Origin: Planomonospora sp. ID82291
GTDB taxonomy: Bacteria; Actinomycetota; Actinomycetes; Streptosporangiales; Streptosporangiaceae
Length of the DNA stretch: 64,000 nucleotides
Assembly: GCF_015711645.1 (NCBI RefSeq)
Contig: NZ_JABTEX010000001.1
Coordinates: 1,426,001-1,490,000 of the forward strand
Direction: 5' to 3'
Of this stretch, positions 46,141-54,238 are shown one piece after another. The notes under the pieces were generated by a model. The model was given only the letters and a program-made list of their open reading frames with translations, did not search any database and had not been told where the DNA came from. The translations under genes and the position numbers were made by a program. How positions within the stretch are numbered: position 1 is the stretch's first letter; each line of letters begins with the position of its first letter.

Positions 46141-47346
46141 TCAAAGCCGTGTGCCCGTCATCACCGGCTCGTTGACCAGCGTGACCCCGAACTTCTCGCG
46201 CACGCCGTCCCGGACCTCCCTGGCGAGGTCGAGCAGGTCCTCGGTGGTCGCCGCCAACTCCGGGTTGGTCAGGGCGAGGGTGTGCTTGGTGGAGATCGCG
46301 GCCGGACCGCGCCGGTAGCCCTTGGGGAAGCCGGCGTTCTCGATCAGCCAGGCCGCGGGGACCTTGACCGCGCCGCCGGGCATGTCCCAGCGGGGGAAGC
46401 CGGGGGCGCGCAGCTCCAGTTCGGCCGCCTCCTCGGCGGTCAGCACCGGGTTGGTGAAGAACGAGCCCGCGCTCCGGGTGTCCGGGTCGGCGGGGTCGAG
46501 GACCATGCCCTTGCCCGCGCGCAGCGCCAGGACCGCCCGCCGTACCTCCGCCAGCGGCGCCCGGTCGCCGAGGCCGACGCCCAGCCGGGCGGCGAGCTCC
46601 TTGTAGGCGATCGGGGCGGACAGGCCGCCGTCGCCGGCGGCCCGTGGGAGCGCGTAGGTGACCGCGAGCACGAGATGCCGCCCGGGCTCCTGCTTGAAGG
46701 CGCTGTGCCGGTAGGCGAACCCGCACTCGTCCGCGGTCAGGTCCCGCACCTCGCCCGCCACCCGGTCGTAGACCCGGACCGCGGTGATCGTCTGCGAGAC
46801 GTCCTGCCCGTAGGCGCCGACGTTCTGGATCGGGGTGGAACCCACCAGCCCGGGGATGCCCGACAGGCACTCGATCCCCGGCCGCCCCTCCATCACGGCC
46901 CGCGCGACCAGCGCGTCCCATTCCTCGCCGGCCTGCGCCGTGATCCTGTCCTCGCCGGGACCACCGCCGCCCCCGCTCAAGCCACCACCGCCGGAACCCG
47001 CGCCCCGTCCGCCGATGCCGGAGCCCGCTCCACCGGAACCCGCGCCCCGTCCGCCGATGCCGGAGCCCGCTCCACCGGAACCGACGGCACCGGAGTCCCC
47101 TCCGGTCACGTCGACGCCCCGCGATGCGACGCGCACGACCAGGCCGTCGAACCCCTCATCGGCCACGACCAGGTTGCTGCCCCCGCCGAGCACGAGCACC
47201 GGCTCACCCGCCCGGTCCGCCTCCGCGACCAGCCCGATGAGCTCCTCCGCCGACCTCGCCTCCACGAACGCCCGCGCCGGTCCGCCCAGCCCCAACGTCG
47301 TGTACGGCGCCAGCCGTACCCCTGCAACCCGCTCAGCCATGCCCAT
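46141..47346 (-). CDS. murB: UDP-N-acetylenolpyruvoylglucosamine reductase MurB, with Gly-rich insert
   Basis: The 401-residue protein carries out the second step of UDP-MurNAc synthesis (NADPH, FAD). It has LVLGGGSNLVVADEGFDG, SGIPGLVGSTPIQNVGAYGQ, the catalytic serine in SAGSFFTNPVL, and the C-terminal glutamate in WLIENAGFPKG. Type I MurB is usually about 345-370 residues; here an insert of about 50 Gly/Ser residues encoded by 42-bp tandem repeats (46991-47083) lies in the FAD domain after RVASRGVDVTG. ATG 47346 or 47340 may start the protein. It forms no clear operon with its neighbours. Confidence 0.95.
   Translation of the reverse strand: MGMAERVAGVRLAPYTTLGLGGPARAFVEARSAEELIGLVAEADRAGEPVLVLGGGSNLVVADEGFDGLVVRVASRGVDVTGGDSGAVGSGGAGSGIGGRGAGSGGAGSGIGGRGAGSGGGGLSGGGGGPGEDRITAQAGEEWDALVARAVMEGRPGIECLSGIPGLVGSTPIQNVGAYGQDVSQTITAVRVYDRVAGEVRDLTADECGFAYRHSAFKQEPGRHLVLAVTYALPRAAGDGGLSAPIAYKELAARLGVGLGDRAPLAEVRRAVLALRAGKGMVLDPADPDTRSAGSFFTNPVLTAEEAAELELRAPGFPRWDMPGGAVKVPAAWLIENAGFPKGYRRGPAAISTKHTLALTNPELAATTEDLLDLAREVRDGVREKFGVTLVNEPVMTGTRL
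46991..47083. repeat. 42-bp tandem repeat inside murB
   Basis: Slightly more than two copies of a 42-bp unit encode a 14-residue Gly/Ser/Arg repeat (GSGIGGRGAGSGGA) in the FAD-binding part of MurB. The frame is preserved. Confidence 0.92.
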
Positions 47347-47431
47347 CCCCAGCAGACCCGACAAAATGCGCGACCAGCCTATGTGGCCCCGAACACGCCG
47401 GAACACTCCCTCCCGGAAGGGCTCGGGACGG

Positions 47432-47803
47432 TCAGGTGGCCGCGCCGTCACGCCGGGACGGCCCCGGTGAACCCGCGGGGTCCTCGTCCTGACCCTGCGG
47501 CATGGTCTCGTCCAGCCGTGACACCGACAGGCTCCCGTCCCAGAGACGCTGGGAGGAGACCGCGCGTTCGGGGTCTCCCTCCAGTTCGTTGCCGCCTTCC
47601 CGGCCGACGAGCTCGGATCCCTCGGGCGCCTGCTCCGGCGCCGCCTCCTCGTCGGCGAGCAGCTTGGCGCCGGGCGGGTCGACCCTCTCGGGGGAGCCGC
47701 CCCGCCGAGCGGTTTCGGCGGCCTCCTCCACGGGCCGGTCGTGGACCTCCTCGCCGGCCCGCTCCTCGGCCCGTTCACTGACATGGCGTGGTGTTTCGCT
47801 CAT
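47432..47803 (-). CDS. Hypothetical acidic, disordered protein, 123 residues
   Basis: The protein starts MSETPRHVSERAEERAGEEV and is rich in Glu, Arg, Pro and Gly with almost no hydrophobic core; a short ordered piece may be SQRLWDGSLSVSRLDETMPQ. No signal peptide or membrane segment. I do not recognise the family. It is transcribed in the same direction as murB, upstream of it, 85 bp away. The ribosome site is weak. Codon use is typical of the genome, so it is probably real. Confidence 0.55.
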   Translation of the reverse strand: MSETPRHVSERAEERAGEEVHDRPVEEAAETARRGGSPERVDPPGAKLLADEEAAPEQAPEGSELVGREGGNELEGDPERAVSSQRLWDGSLSVSRLDETMPQGQDEDPAGSPGPSRRDGAAT

Positions 47804-48037
47804 GCCCAGACGCTACCCACGGACCGAGGGAAGATTCTCGCCTCGATCCACGCCCGGACCGCCCGGCCCGCCCGGCCCGCAGCGGTGCCGCGAGAGCGCC
47901 GGGCGCCCGTCAGGAGAACCGGACCCGCCGGGACCGTCAGGAGAACCGGACCCGCCGGAACCGCCGGAGAGGCGGGACCCGCCGGTAAGGACCGAGGTCC
48001 GCCGGAGCCCCGTAGCGGACCGGTCTCCGGCGGTCCA

Positions 48038-48466
48038 TCAGGAGAGCTGGACCACCGCGCGGGCCTTGGAGAGCACCCGCGAGCCGTCGCACCTGGCGGT
48101 CAGGCCGACCACCACGCGCTTGTCCTCGAGCTTCTCCTCGATCACGCCGCTCACCGTGATGACGGCGCCCTTCTCGTCGTCCGGGACGACCACCATGGAG
48201 GAGAACCGCACACCGTAGTCGACGACCGCGGCCGGATCCCCGACCCAGTCGGTGACGAAGCGTCCCCCCTGGGCCATGGTGAACATGCCGTGCGCGATGA
48301 CGTCGGGCAGCCCGACGGTCTTGGCGAAGCGCTCGTTCCAGTGGATGGGGTTGAAGTCGCCCGAGGCTCCGGCGTACATCACCAGGCTCGCGCGGCGGAC
48401 CGGGTAGTCGGCGGCCGGGATCTCCTGGCCCACCTCGATGTCGTCGTACTTGACCGTCGCGGCCAT
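48038..48466 (-). CDS. hadB: MaoC-type (3R)-hydroxyacyl dehydratase subunit, HadB-like
   Basis: The 142-residue single hot-dog protein has the hydratase-2 motif GDFNPIHWNERFAK with the catalytic Asp and His, and DVIAHGMFTMA. It pairs with the HadA-like protein encoded just upstream to form a (3R)-hydroxyacyl-ACP dehydratase of fatty acid synthesis. The two genes overlap by one base (TGATG at 48466). The order rpmG-hadA-hadB is the same as in mycobacteria. Confidence 0.92.
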   Translation of the reverse strand: MAATVKYDDIEVGQEIPAADYPVRRASLVMYAGASGDFNPIHWNERFAKTVGLPDVIAHGMFTMAQGGRFVTDWVGDPAAVVDYGVRFSSMVVVPDDEKGAVITVSGVIEEKLEDKRVVVGLTARCDGSRVLSKARAVVQLS

Positions 48467-48912
48467 CAGCCCGCTCCTCCACGCTCGACGATGGTGTTGT
48501 AGGTGGTGCAGACGGGCTCGCCCCCGACGGTCGTCACGTCACTGCGCACGGTGATGAACTCGTTGCGGCCGACGCTGCGGATGTCGGTCACGGTCGAGAC
48601 GCTGACCAACTCGTCACCGGCGTAGATGGGCCGCTGGTACTGGAAGCGCTGCTCGCCGTGGACGACCATCGCGAAGTTCAGGCCGAGCTCGGGATCGGCC
48701 AGGATCGCCCCTCCGGCCAGGCTGAACACGATGGGGAAGGTCGGCGGGGCCACGACGTCCGGATGACCGGCGGCCCGCGCGGCCTCCCTGTCCCGGTAGA
48801 TCGGGTTGTTGTCCCCGATCGCCGCCGCGAACTCTTTGATCTTCACGCGACTGACCTCGTAGGGCGAGGAGGGCGCGGACGCCCGCCCGACGAAATCACG
48901 GTTCAGAGCCAT
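48466..48912 (-). CDS. hadA: UPF0336/FAS1-like dehydratase, HadA-like
   Basis: The 148-residue hot-dog protein belongs to the UPF0336 family: MALNRDFVGRASAPSSPYEV at the start, KIKEFAAAIGDNNPIYRDRE, and VVAPPTFPIVFSLAGG. The family lacks the full catalytic dyad and acts as the partner of the MaoC-type subunit. It lies 3' of rpmG on the same strand, as in Mycobacterium hadA. Weak ribosome site (AAAGGAGC) before ATG 48912. Confidence 0.93.
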   Translation of the reverse strand: MALNRDFVGRASAPSSPYEVSRVKIKEFAAAIGDNNPIYRDREAARAAGHPDVVAPPTFPIVFSLAGGAILADPELGLNFAMVVHGEQRFQYQRPIYAGDELVSVSTVTDIRSVGRNEFITVRSDVTTVGGEPVCTTYNTIVERGGAG

Positions 48913-49070
48913 CGTGCTCCTTTACGGAATCCGAGCCGGTGAGGCCGACATTAACAGAACAACGTTCGAGAGAGCAGTCTCCCGACGGCCACCAGGAAAC
49001 CGTAGCCCGGCCGAAGGCCCGGCCGGGTGTGGAGCACGGTCAACACCGCCGGCGGAAAGCTGTCCGGAAA

Positions 49071-49108
49071 CGACAAACCGGCGCCCTCGACAAGGACGCC
49101 GGTCGTCG
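49071..49108 (-). terminator. Probable terminator after rpmG
   Basis: Nested inverted repeats CGAC...ACCGGCG and CGCCGGT...GTCG form an 11-bp interrupted stem about 80 bp beyond the rpmG stop. On the minus strand the hairpin is followed by TTTGTCGTTT. Confidence 0.5.
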
Positions 49109-49186
49109 AATGAATATGTGGATGCCGCAGAACTGTAGATCTGCAGAAGCGCTCATCCTCCAGCGGGGTGGAGGGCCGCGCGGAGA

Positions 49187-49351
49187 CTAGCGGGTCTCGC
49201 GGTGCGCCTGGTGCGTCTTGCAGTTCGGGCAGTACTTCTTGAGCTCAAGCCGGTCCGGGTCGTTACGCCGGTTCTTCCGCGTGATGTAGTTGCGGTGCTT
49301 GCACTCCTGGCAGGCCAGCGTGATCTTGGGCCTAACGTCGGTGGCAGCCAC
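49187..49351 (-). CDS. rpmG: 50S ribosomal protein L33
   Basis: The 54-residue protein is [20 protein letters not shown] onward, ending [14 protein letters not shown]. Two CxxC pairs make it a zinc-binding (C+) L33. GTG 49351 is the start, with AGAAAGG upstream; a longer frame-open extension is not coding. It follows tRNA-Thr and tRNA-Met and precedes hadA/hadB, the conserved actinobacterial order. Confidence 0.97.
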   Translation of the reverse strand: MAATDVRPKITLACQECKHRNYITRKNRRNDPDRLELKKYCPNCKTHQAHRETR

Positions 49352-49430
49352 GTGGGAGTGCCTTTCTACGTTCGGGACTGGGACAACCCACGCCAGGGCT
49401 CCTTCTAGGGAAGGGAGCCCGGGAGGGTAG

Positions 49431-49504
49431 TAGCGGAGGCCGGACTTGAACCGGCGACACAACGATTATGAGCCGTTTGCTCTGCCTGACTGAGCTACTC
49501 CGCC
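49431..49504 (-). tRNA. tRNA-Met (CAT)
   Basis: On the minus strand a 74-base cloverleaf begins GGCGGAGTAGCTCAG, has anticodon CAT in the loop CTCATAA, a GGTTCAAGTCC T arm, and ends CTCCGCTA. No CCA is encoded. It lies between tRNA-Thr and rpmG, as metT does in mycobacteria. Confidence 0.95.
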
Positions 49505-49585
49505 TTGAGGCCGACGAAATCGACCGGCCTCCGCAAGGATACCCGACTCGCGGAGCGACCGCGTACCTGTGCAGGTCGGAGCCGC

Positions 49586-49606
49586 TATCAGGGGTTTGCC
49601 CTGATA
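49586..49606. other. Hairpin between tRNA-Thr and tRNA-Met
   Basis: TATCAGGG GTTTG CCCTGATA is a perfect 8-bp stem with a five-base loop in the 200-bp spacer between the two tRNA genes. It may be a processing signal, attenuator or operator. Confidence 0.6.
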
Positions 49607-49705
49607 TGCCCGCCCACGTGCCGGGAACCTTGAGCATTTCCGGGTGGCTACACCGAGCGCACCCAAGCCAAAAGCCCCAACCATAGGGCCAGGGCGTTCA
49701 GGCTG

Positions 49706-49781
49706 TGGAGCCCCCAAACGGAATCGAACCGTTGACCTTCTCCTTACCATGGAGACGCTCTGCCGACTGAGCTATAGGGGC
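49706..49781 (-). tRNA. tRNA-Thr (GGT)
   Basis: On the minus strand a 76-base cloverleaf begins GCCCCTATAGCTCAG. The anticodon stem is TCTCC/GGAGA around loop ATGGTAA, giving anticodon GGT. The T arm GGTTCGATTCC is followed by GGGGGC, discriminator T and encoded CCA. Confidence 0.95.
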
Positions 49782-50001
49782 CTGTCCGTCGTCGCTCTCG
49801 CGCTGCGGACAGGTGTAACCATACACGCCCGGCGCGCGCGATGTGAAATCAGATCGCGGCCCCCCGCCGACCGGCCGGGGCCCGGACGTCCCCCTCCCTT
49901 CCGCCGGATCCGGATGCCCTGGACGACGCCCCCGCGGGCGTTCCGGCCGATGGAGAATGAGCGGTGCAGGATCGGCGCGGAACCCACCCGCACCGGCCCG
50001 C

Positions 50002-50080
50002 GCACGGACGCACGGACGCACGGACGCACGGACGAACCTGCATACGCACGGACGAACCTGCACGCGCACGGACGCACGGA
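50002..50080. repeat. 8-bp and 16-bp tandem repeats upstream of the RidA gene
   Basis: Four copies of GCACGGAC (50002-50034) run into two copies of a longer unit containing GCACGGACGAACCTGCA. This fills part of the 338-bp gap (49782-50119); the remainder is plain except for the AGAGGAG ribosome site at 50109. Confidence 0.85.
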
Positions 50081-50119
50081 TCTGCACGTCACCGGCCGCA
50101 TCCGGAAGAAGAGGAGCAC

Positions 50120-50515
50120 ATGACGCACATCGAGTTCGGAACTCCGCCGACGCTGCCGACGCCCAACGGCTACAGCCACGTCGCGAGCGTTCCCCCGGGC
50201 AGCCGGCTCATCTGGACCTCGGGCCAGGTCCCGATCACCGCGGACGGCACTCCCGCCGTCGGCTGGGAGGCTCAGACCCGTCTGGTCATGCAGAACGTCG
50301 GCGCCGCCCTCGACGCGGCCGGAGCGGCCTGGGAGCACGTGTTCAAGCTGACCATCTTCGTCGTCGACACCTCGGCGCTGCCCGTCGTGCGAGCCGTACG
50401 CGACGAGTTCATCGATCTGGAGCGGCCGCCCACGAGCTCGCTCGTCCAGGTCGCGGGCCTGTTCCGGCCCGACCTGCTGATCGAGGTCGAGGCGGTCGCC
50501 GCGGTGCCCGCCTGA
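50120..50515 (+). CDS. RidA/YjgF/YER057c-family protein
   Basis: The 131-residue protein has the RidA pattern: GYSHVASVPPGSRLIWTSGQ with later QTRLVMQNVGAALDAAGAAW, and the C-terminal RPPTSSLVQVAGLFRPDLLI. RidA proteins deaminate reactive enamines/imines. The family-typical arginine in PPTSS.L is not obvious, so activity may differ. ATG 50120 has AGAGGAG. Confidence 0.9.
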   Translation: MTHIEFGTPPTLPTPNGYSHVASVPPGSRLIWTSGQVPITADGTPAVGWEAQTRLVMQNVGAALDAAGAAWEHVFKLTIFVVDTSALPVVRAVRDEFIDLERPPTSSLVQVAGLFRPDLLIEVEAVAAVPA

Positions 50516-50607
50516 CGTCCGGGCCGACGGCCTCCTCCTCCATGATGAGGAGGCGGACTCCGCGCCGAGGTCCGCCGTCCGCCCGCCTCCCGATCGGCGG
50601 AGGACCG

Positions 50608-50937
50608 ATGCAGGTGAACGGAGGACCGGTGCAGGAGCAGCGCAGGCAGGCGATCCGGGCGCTCGACGAGAGCGGCCGTCCCCACCTCTACTGGCACGGG
50701 GTCGACGCCGCCGGCCACGTGTGGCTGTTCGAGACGGTCATCGACGACGGCGGCGAGTACTGGCCGGTCAAGCACGCCGAACTCGGCGCCGACGGCCTCG
50801 CCCGGCAGTACTCGTGGAGCCGCATGGAGGACGAGCACGGTTTCCTGGCCGAAGGCCCGCTCTACCCGGACGACTTCGGCCTGAGCCCGCTGACCGCCGA
50901 GGAGTTCGCCACCCTGTGGGCCGCGCTCACCCGGTGA
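50608..50937 (+). CDS. Hypothetical protein, about 109 residues, with duplicated start region
   Basis: The protein RRQAIRALDESGRPHLYWHG through VWLFETVIDDGGEYWPVKHA ends PLTAEEFATLWAALTR. I do not recognise a family; it looks like a small soluble alpha/beta protein with many acidic and aromatic residues. Two start sites are usable: ATG 50608 and GTG 50629, each with CGGAGGACCG in front because a 21-bp unit is duplicated. It follows RidA in the same direction. Confidence 0.65.
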   Translation: MQVNGGPVQEQRRQAIRALDESGRPHLYWHGVDAAGHVWLFETVIDDGGEYWPVKHAELGADGLARQYSWSRMEDEHGFLAEGPLYPDDFGLSPLTAEEFATLWAALTR

Positions 50938-51182
50938 CGGGCGTCGCATCCGCCCGCCTCGGCCGCGGCGGCGCTCACCCGCCGCGTGCTCCCCGGTGGT
51001 GAAGGACATGACGTCCGCGCACCGATCTCGGTCCCGGCGACCTCGCGCCCCAGACCGGGACCCGAGCGGCAGACGGCGCACCGCCGTCGGATGCCTACGA
51101 GAACGATCCGGCGGCGCAGCCGGCCCGTTCCTCGTCGTAGCGTGGAGCAAGCGCACCGTGACGCTGAACGTGGGGCAAGCGC
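50938..51182. other. Gap before the IS remnant
   Basis: No gene can be supported. A partial duplication (GTGGAGCAAGCGCACCGTGA / GTGGGGCAAGCGCAGTGA) lies at about 51142-51187 at the junction with the IS3 fragment. Confidence 0.4.
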
Positions 51183-51896
51183 AGTGAGTTCGACGGCACT
51201 TACGGCAGTCCGCGCGTCACCGCCGAGCTGCGTGGCCAGGGCATGAGGATCAACCACAAGCGCGTCGAGCGCATCATGCGCCGGTTCGGCATCGTCGGGC
51301 TGCACTTGCGCAAGAAGATCCGCACCACCGTCACCGAGCCGTCCGCGTCCAAGGCGCCCGATCTGATCAGCCGGGACTTCACCGCGCCCGCGCCGAACCA
51401 GCGCTATGTGGGTGACATCACCTACCTGCCCCTGGCCGACGGCGCGTTCCTGTACCTGGCGACCGTGCTCGACCTGCATTCACGCCGCCTGGCGGGTTGG
51501 TCGATCGCTGATCACATGCGTACTGATCTGGTCGTTGATGCGCTGCGGGCCGCCGCTGCGACCCGGGACGGCCTGGACGGAGCGATCTTCCATTCCGATC
51601 ATGGCAGTCAGTACACCTCGCACCGGTTCGCCGAGGTCTGCGCCGAGCTGGGGGTGCATCAGTCGATGGGAGCGGTTGGCAGCAGCGCCGACAACAGCGC
51701 TGCCGAGGCGTTCAACGCCTCGCTCAAGCGCGAGACCCTGCAGGGCGCCCGGTCATGGCCCTCGGCCTGTCAGGCCCGTCTGGAGGTCTTCCGGTGGATC
51801 ACTCGATACAACACCCGAAGGAGACATTCCGCTCTCGGTCAGCTCAGCCCGATCGACTACGAGCAGACGTCCGATAAGGTGCTGCTCGCCGCATGA
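51183..51896 (+). pseudogene. 5'-truncated IS3-family transposase (OrfB)
   Basis: Reading in frame from 51183 the sequence is SEFDGTYGSPRVTAELRGQG, then MRINHKRVERIMRRFGIVG, the HTH-21 and rve integrase domain, and the DDE residues in VGDITYLP (Asp), IFHSDHGSQYTS (Asp) and NSAAEAFNASLKRE (Glu). The C-terminus NTRRRHSALGQLSPIDYEQ is intact. The first part of OrfB and all of OrfA are missing; an in-frame stop lies at 51165. A GTGTCCACAC sequence right after the stop may belong to the right inverted repeat. Probably inactive. Confidence 0.88.
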
Positions 51897-51927
51897 CAGC
51901 CGGTGTCCACACTTCGGGGGGAACCCC

Positions 51928-52785
51928 CAAGCGGTGTACGCGTTCTTCCTGCGCTGGTCCGGGCGGGGCCTGCCCGAGCGACTCGCCGGACGGTTGCGTG
52001 GCCGGCTGCGGATCCGGGCCGGGCGCGGCGAGCTGCCGACGGCCGGGTGCATCGATTCGCAGACCGTCAAGGCGGCCGAGACCGTCGGGGCCGCGGTGTG
52101 CGGCTATGACGGAGGAAAGAAGACGAAGGGGCAGAAGCGGCATATTGCGGTCGACACGCTCGGGCTGCTGCTGTGCGTGATGGTCACCGCCGCGTCCGTG
52201 CAGGACCGTGATGGCGCGCACCCGCTGCTGGCCCGGTTGCGGGAGAGGTGCTCCACCATCGCGCTGGTGTGGGCCGACGGCGGCTACGCCGGACGCCTGG
52301 TCTGCTGGGCGCGTGACGTCCTCGGTCTGGCCGTGGCGATCGTCAAGCGCTCCGACGACGTCCGCGGCTTCGTCGTACTGCCCCGCCGGTGGGTGGTCGA
52401 GAGGACGTTCGCCTGGCTGAGCCGCTACCGCCGGCTGGTGCGCGTCTACGAGCGCAGGCCCGACCATCACGAAGCCCTGATCTGGTGGGCCACCGTGCAT
52501 CAGATGGCCCGCCGCCTGGCCCGCGAGCTGTCCGGTGGGCCGCCCCACGGCCGCTGGAGCGACCCACCGCCGCTTCCGGCTCTGTCCAGCCCCGACCGGC
52601 GCGGCAAGGTCCTCGAGCTGCTGGCCGCCCAGCCCTGGCGGGCCTGGAGAGGGGCGGAGCTGGCCGCGATCCTCGGTATCGAGAACGTCAACAGCTTCCG
52701 TGTCCAGCTGTCCCAATGGTCCCATCAGGGCCACATCAACAAGATCGGGCCGGCCCTCTACGGTCCCGTGCCCGCGAACGCTTAA
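51928..52785 (+). pseudogene. 5'-truncated IS5-family transposase with extra C-terminal winged-helix-like segment
   Basis: The frame begins at the junction with the IS3 remnant: PQAVYAFFLRWSGRGLPERL, then the IS5 DDE core with DSQTVKAAETVGAAVCGYDG, KGQKRHIAVDTLGLLLCVMV, VWADGGYAG, and WVVERTFAWLSRYRRL. The usual N-terminal 60 or so residues are absent. After ARRLARELSGG, where IS5 transposases normally end, about 80 residues continue: SSPDRRGKVLELLAAQPWRA, then ELAAILGIENVNSFRVQLSQ, and GHINKIGPALYGP. That looks like a small winged helix and may be the tail of another gene fused by the insertion, or a subgroup feature. TTTGTCAGCAGGCTCTGA right after the stop may be the IS end. Confidence 0.85.
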
Positions 52786-52983
52786 GTCTTTGTCAGCAGG
52801 CTCTGAGGGATCCCGGAAACCACCAGGGACCCTTCGCCGCCTCCTGGAACCGATCTTCCCCTTGCCGGTCCGTAAAGCCCGCTCGACCGGGGGAACAGCG
52901 TCAAGATCATTGCTTGCATATCGGCGGACCGACGGCACGGTCGGTGTTCGGCTGCGCTGGACTGCGTGCCCGAGAAAAGCAGA

Positions 52984-53003
52984 AGAGGCCCCGGAGGGCC
53001 TCT
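52984..53003 (-). terminator. Terminator of tRNA-Tyr
   Basis: AGAGGCCC CGGA GGGCCTCT is a perfect 8-bp stem; on the minus strand it is followed by TCTGCTTTTCT. It lies 16 bp past the CCA end of tRNA-Tyr. Confidence 0.8.
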
Positions 53004-53019
53004 GATCTGCCAGTTCGGC

Positions 53020-53104
53020 TGGTGGCAGGTGCAGGACTTGAACCTGCGTAGGCTGAGCCGACGGTTTTACAGACCGCTCCCTTTGACCACTCGGGCAACC
53101 TGCC
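53020..53104 (-). tRNA. tRNA-Tyr (GTA)
   Basis: On the minus strand an 85-base class II tRNA begins GGCAGGTTGCCCGAGTGG, has anticodon GTA in loop CTGTAAA, a long variable arm (CGTCGGCTCAGCCTACG), and ends ACCTGCC, discriminator A, encoded CCA. Confidence 0.96.
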
Positions 53105-53450
53105 GCATCATCCGCGCGAGGCGGCGACATGAAGAAGAATAGCGGACTTCCGGACGCGACGTGACATCGGCGGCACCTCTCGCCGTCGGCCTGTCGCACC
53201 GGCGCCTCCGGGCCGCGACCACGGCCCGGCCTCGGCGTCCGGGGCACCGGACAGGAGCAGGTGAACCCGTTCCGAGCCGCCCGCCCTGCCGGCGCCGACC
53301 TCCCGACGCCGTCCCTTCATCTGGACCGGTTCAGGCTCCCGTGCCCTCATCGGAACCGGAACCATCATGATGTCTCGACGATCACCTTCATCATGGGTTG
53401 ACAGGCAAAGCGCTAGGGTCGTCGTGAGAGCTAGAGAGGACAGTCGACGC
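53105..53450. other. Divergent gap between tRNA-Tyr and yajQ
   Basis: This 346-bp gap must hold both promoters. On the minus strand TATTCT (53141-53136) is a possible tRNA -10 box. Near yajQ, TTGACA (about 53398) and CTAGGGT are promoter-like but their spacing is poor. GAGAGGA (53434-53440) is the yajQ ribosome site. No gene seen. Confidence 0.4.
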
Positions 53451-53945
53451 ATGGCCGACAGCAGTTTCGACATCGTCAGCAAGATCGACCATCAGGAGGC
53501 CGACAACGCGCTGAACCAGACGGTCAAGGAGATCGGGCACCGGTTCGACTTCAAGGGCACCGGCGCGAGCATCGCGTGGTCCGGCGGTCAGAAGGCCGTC
53601 GAGATCAAGGCCAACAGCGAGGAGCGCGCCAACGCCGTCCTTGACGTGTTCAAGGAGAAGCTGATCAAGCGGGGCCTGTCCCTCAAGATCCTTGACCCGG
53701 GCGAGCCCAAGCTGTCCGGCAAGGACTACCGCCTCGTGGTCACCCTCAAGGAGGGCATCGACCAGGAGAGCGCCAAGAAGATCTCGAAGATCATCCGAGA
53801 CGAGGGCCCCAAGGGGGTCAAGGCGCAGATCCAGGGCGACGAACTGCGGGTGAGCTCCAAGAAGAGGGACGAACTCCAGGAAGTCATCGCCCTCCTCAAG
53901 GGCAAGGACCTCGACCTCGCCCTCCAGTTCACGAACTACCGTTAA
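53451..53945 (+). CDS. yajQ: YajQ-family nucleotide-binding protein
   Basis: The 164-residue protein is a complete Yaj[36 protein letters not shown], and the C-terminal [20 protein letters not shown] with QFTNYR. Family members have two ferredoxin-like domains and bind nucleotides, in some species cyclic di-GMP or tRNA. It lies divergently from tRNA-Tyr, a conserved actinobacterial position. Confidence 0.95.
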   Translation: MADSSFDIVSKIDHQEADNALNQTVKEIGHRFDFKGTGASIAWSGGQKAVEIKANSEERANAVLDVFKEKLIKRGLSLKILDPGEPKLSGKDYRLVVTLKEGIDQESAKKISKIIRDEGPKGVKAQIQGDELRVSSKKRDELQEVIALLKGKDLDLALQFTNYR

Positions 53946-54238
53946 CCAGGCGGGTCATCAGCCCTTTGACCTGGGGTTCCGTGATCCCCGTCCTTGATCA
54001 GGGCACATCCAGGGCACACGGCCGGGGCCGGAGACCTCCCAAGCCCCGGCCGCTTCCCCGCTCGAAGCAGCACGGCTGCCCGATGCCACGAGATCCGGGG
54101 GACATCAGAGCCATCGAGGCCGGAGCGGTTCGCCGCGGTGCTCGGAATCACCGGTCCGGGGGTCGGCACCGCAGAAAGACCTCGGCCTCGTACCCCTGCT
54201 CATCCTGCGAAGCCGCGCCCGGACCCGGCGGACGACGC

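Noticed and set aside
47432-47803. DUF5709-family protein
   Set aside because: The acidic, disordered composition is similar, but the characteristic motif of that family is not visible.
49586-49606. Rho-independent terminator of tRNA-Thr
   Set aside because: The stem is perfect but there is no clear U tract and a second tRNA follows, so it is kept only as an unassigned hairpin.
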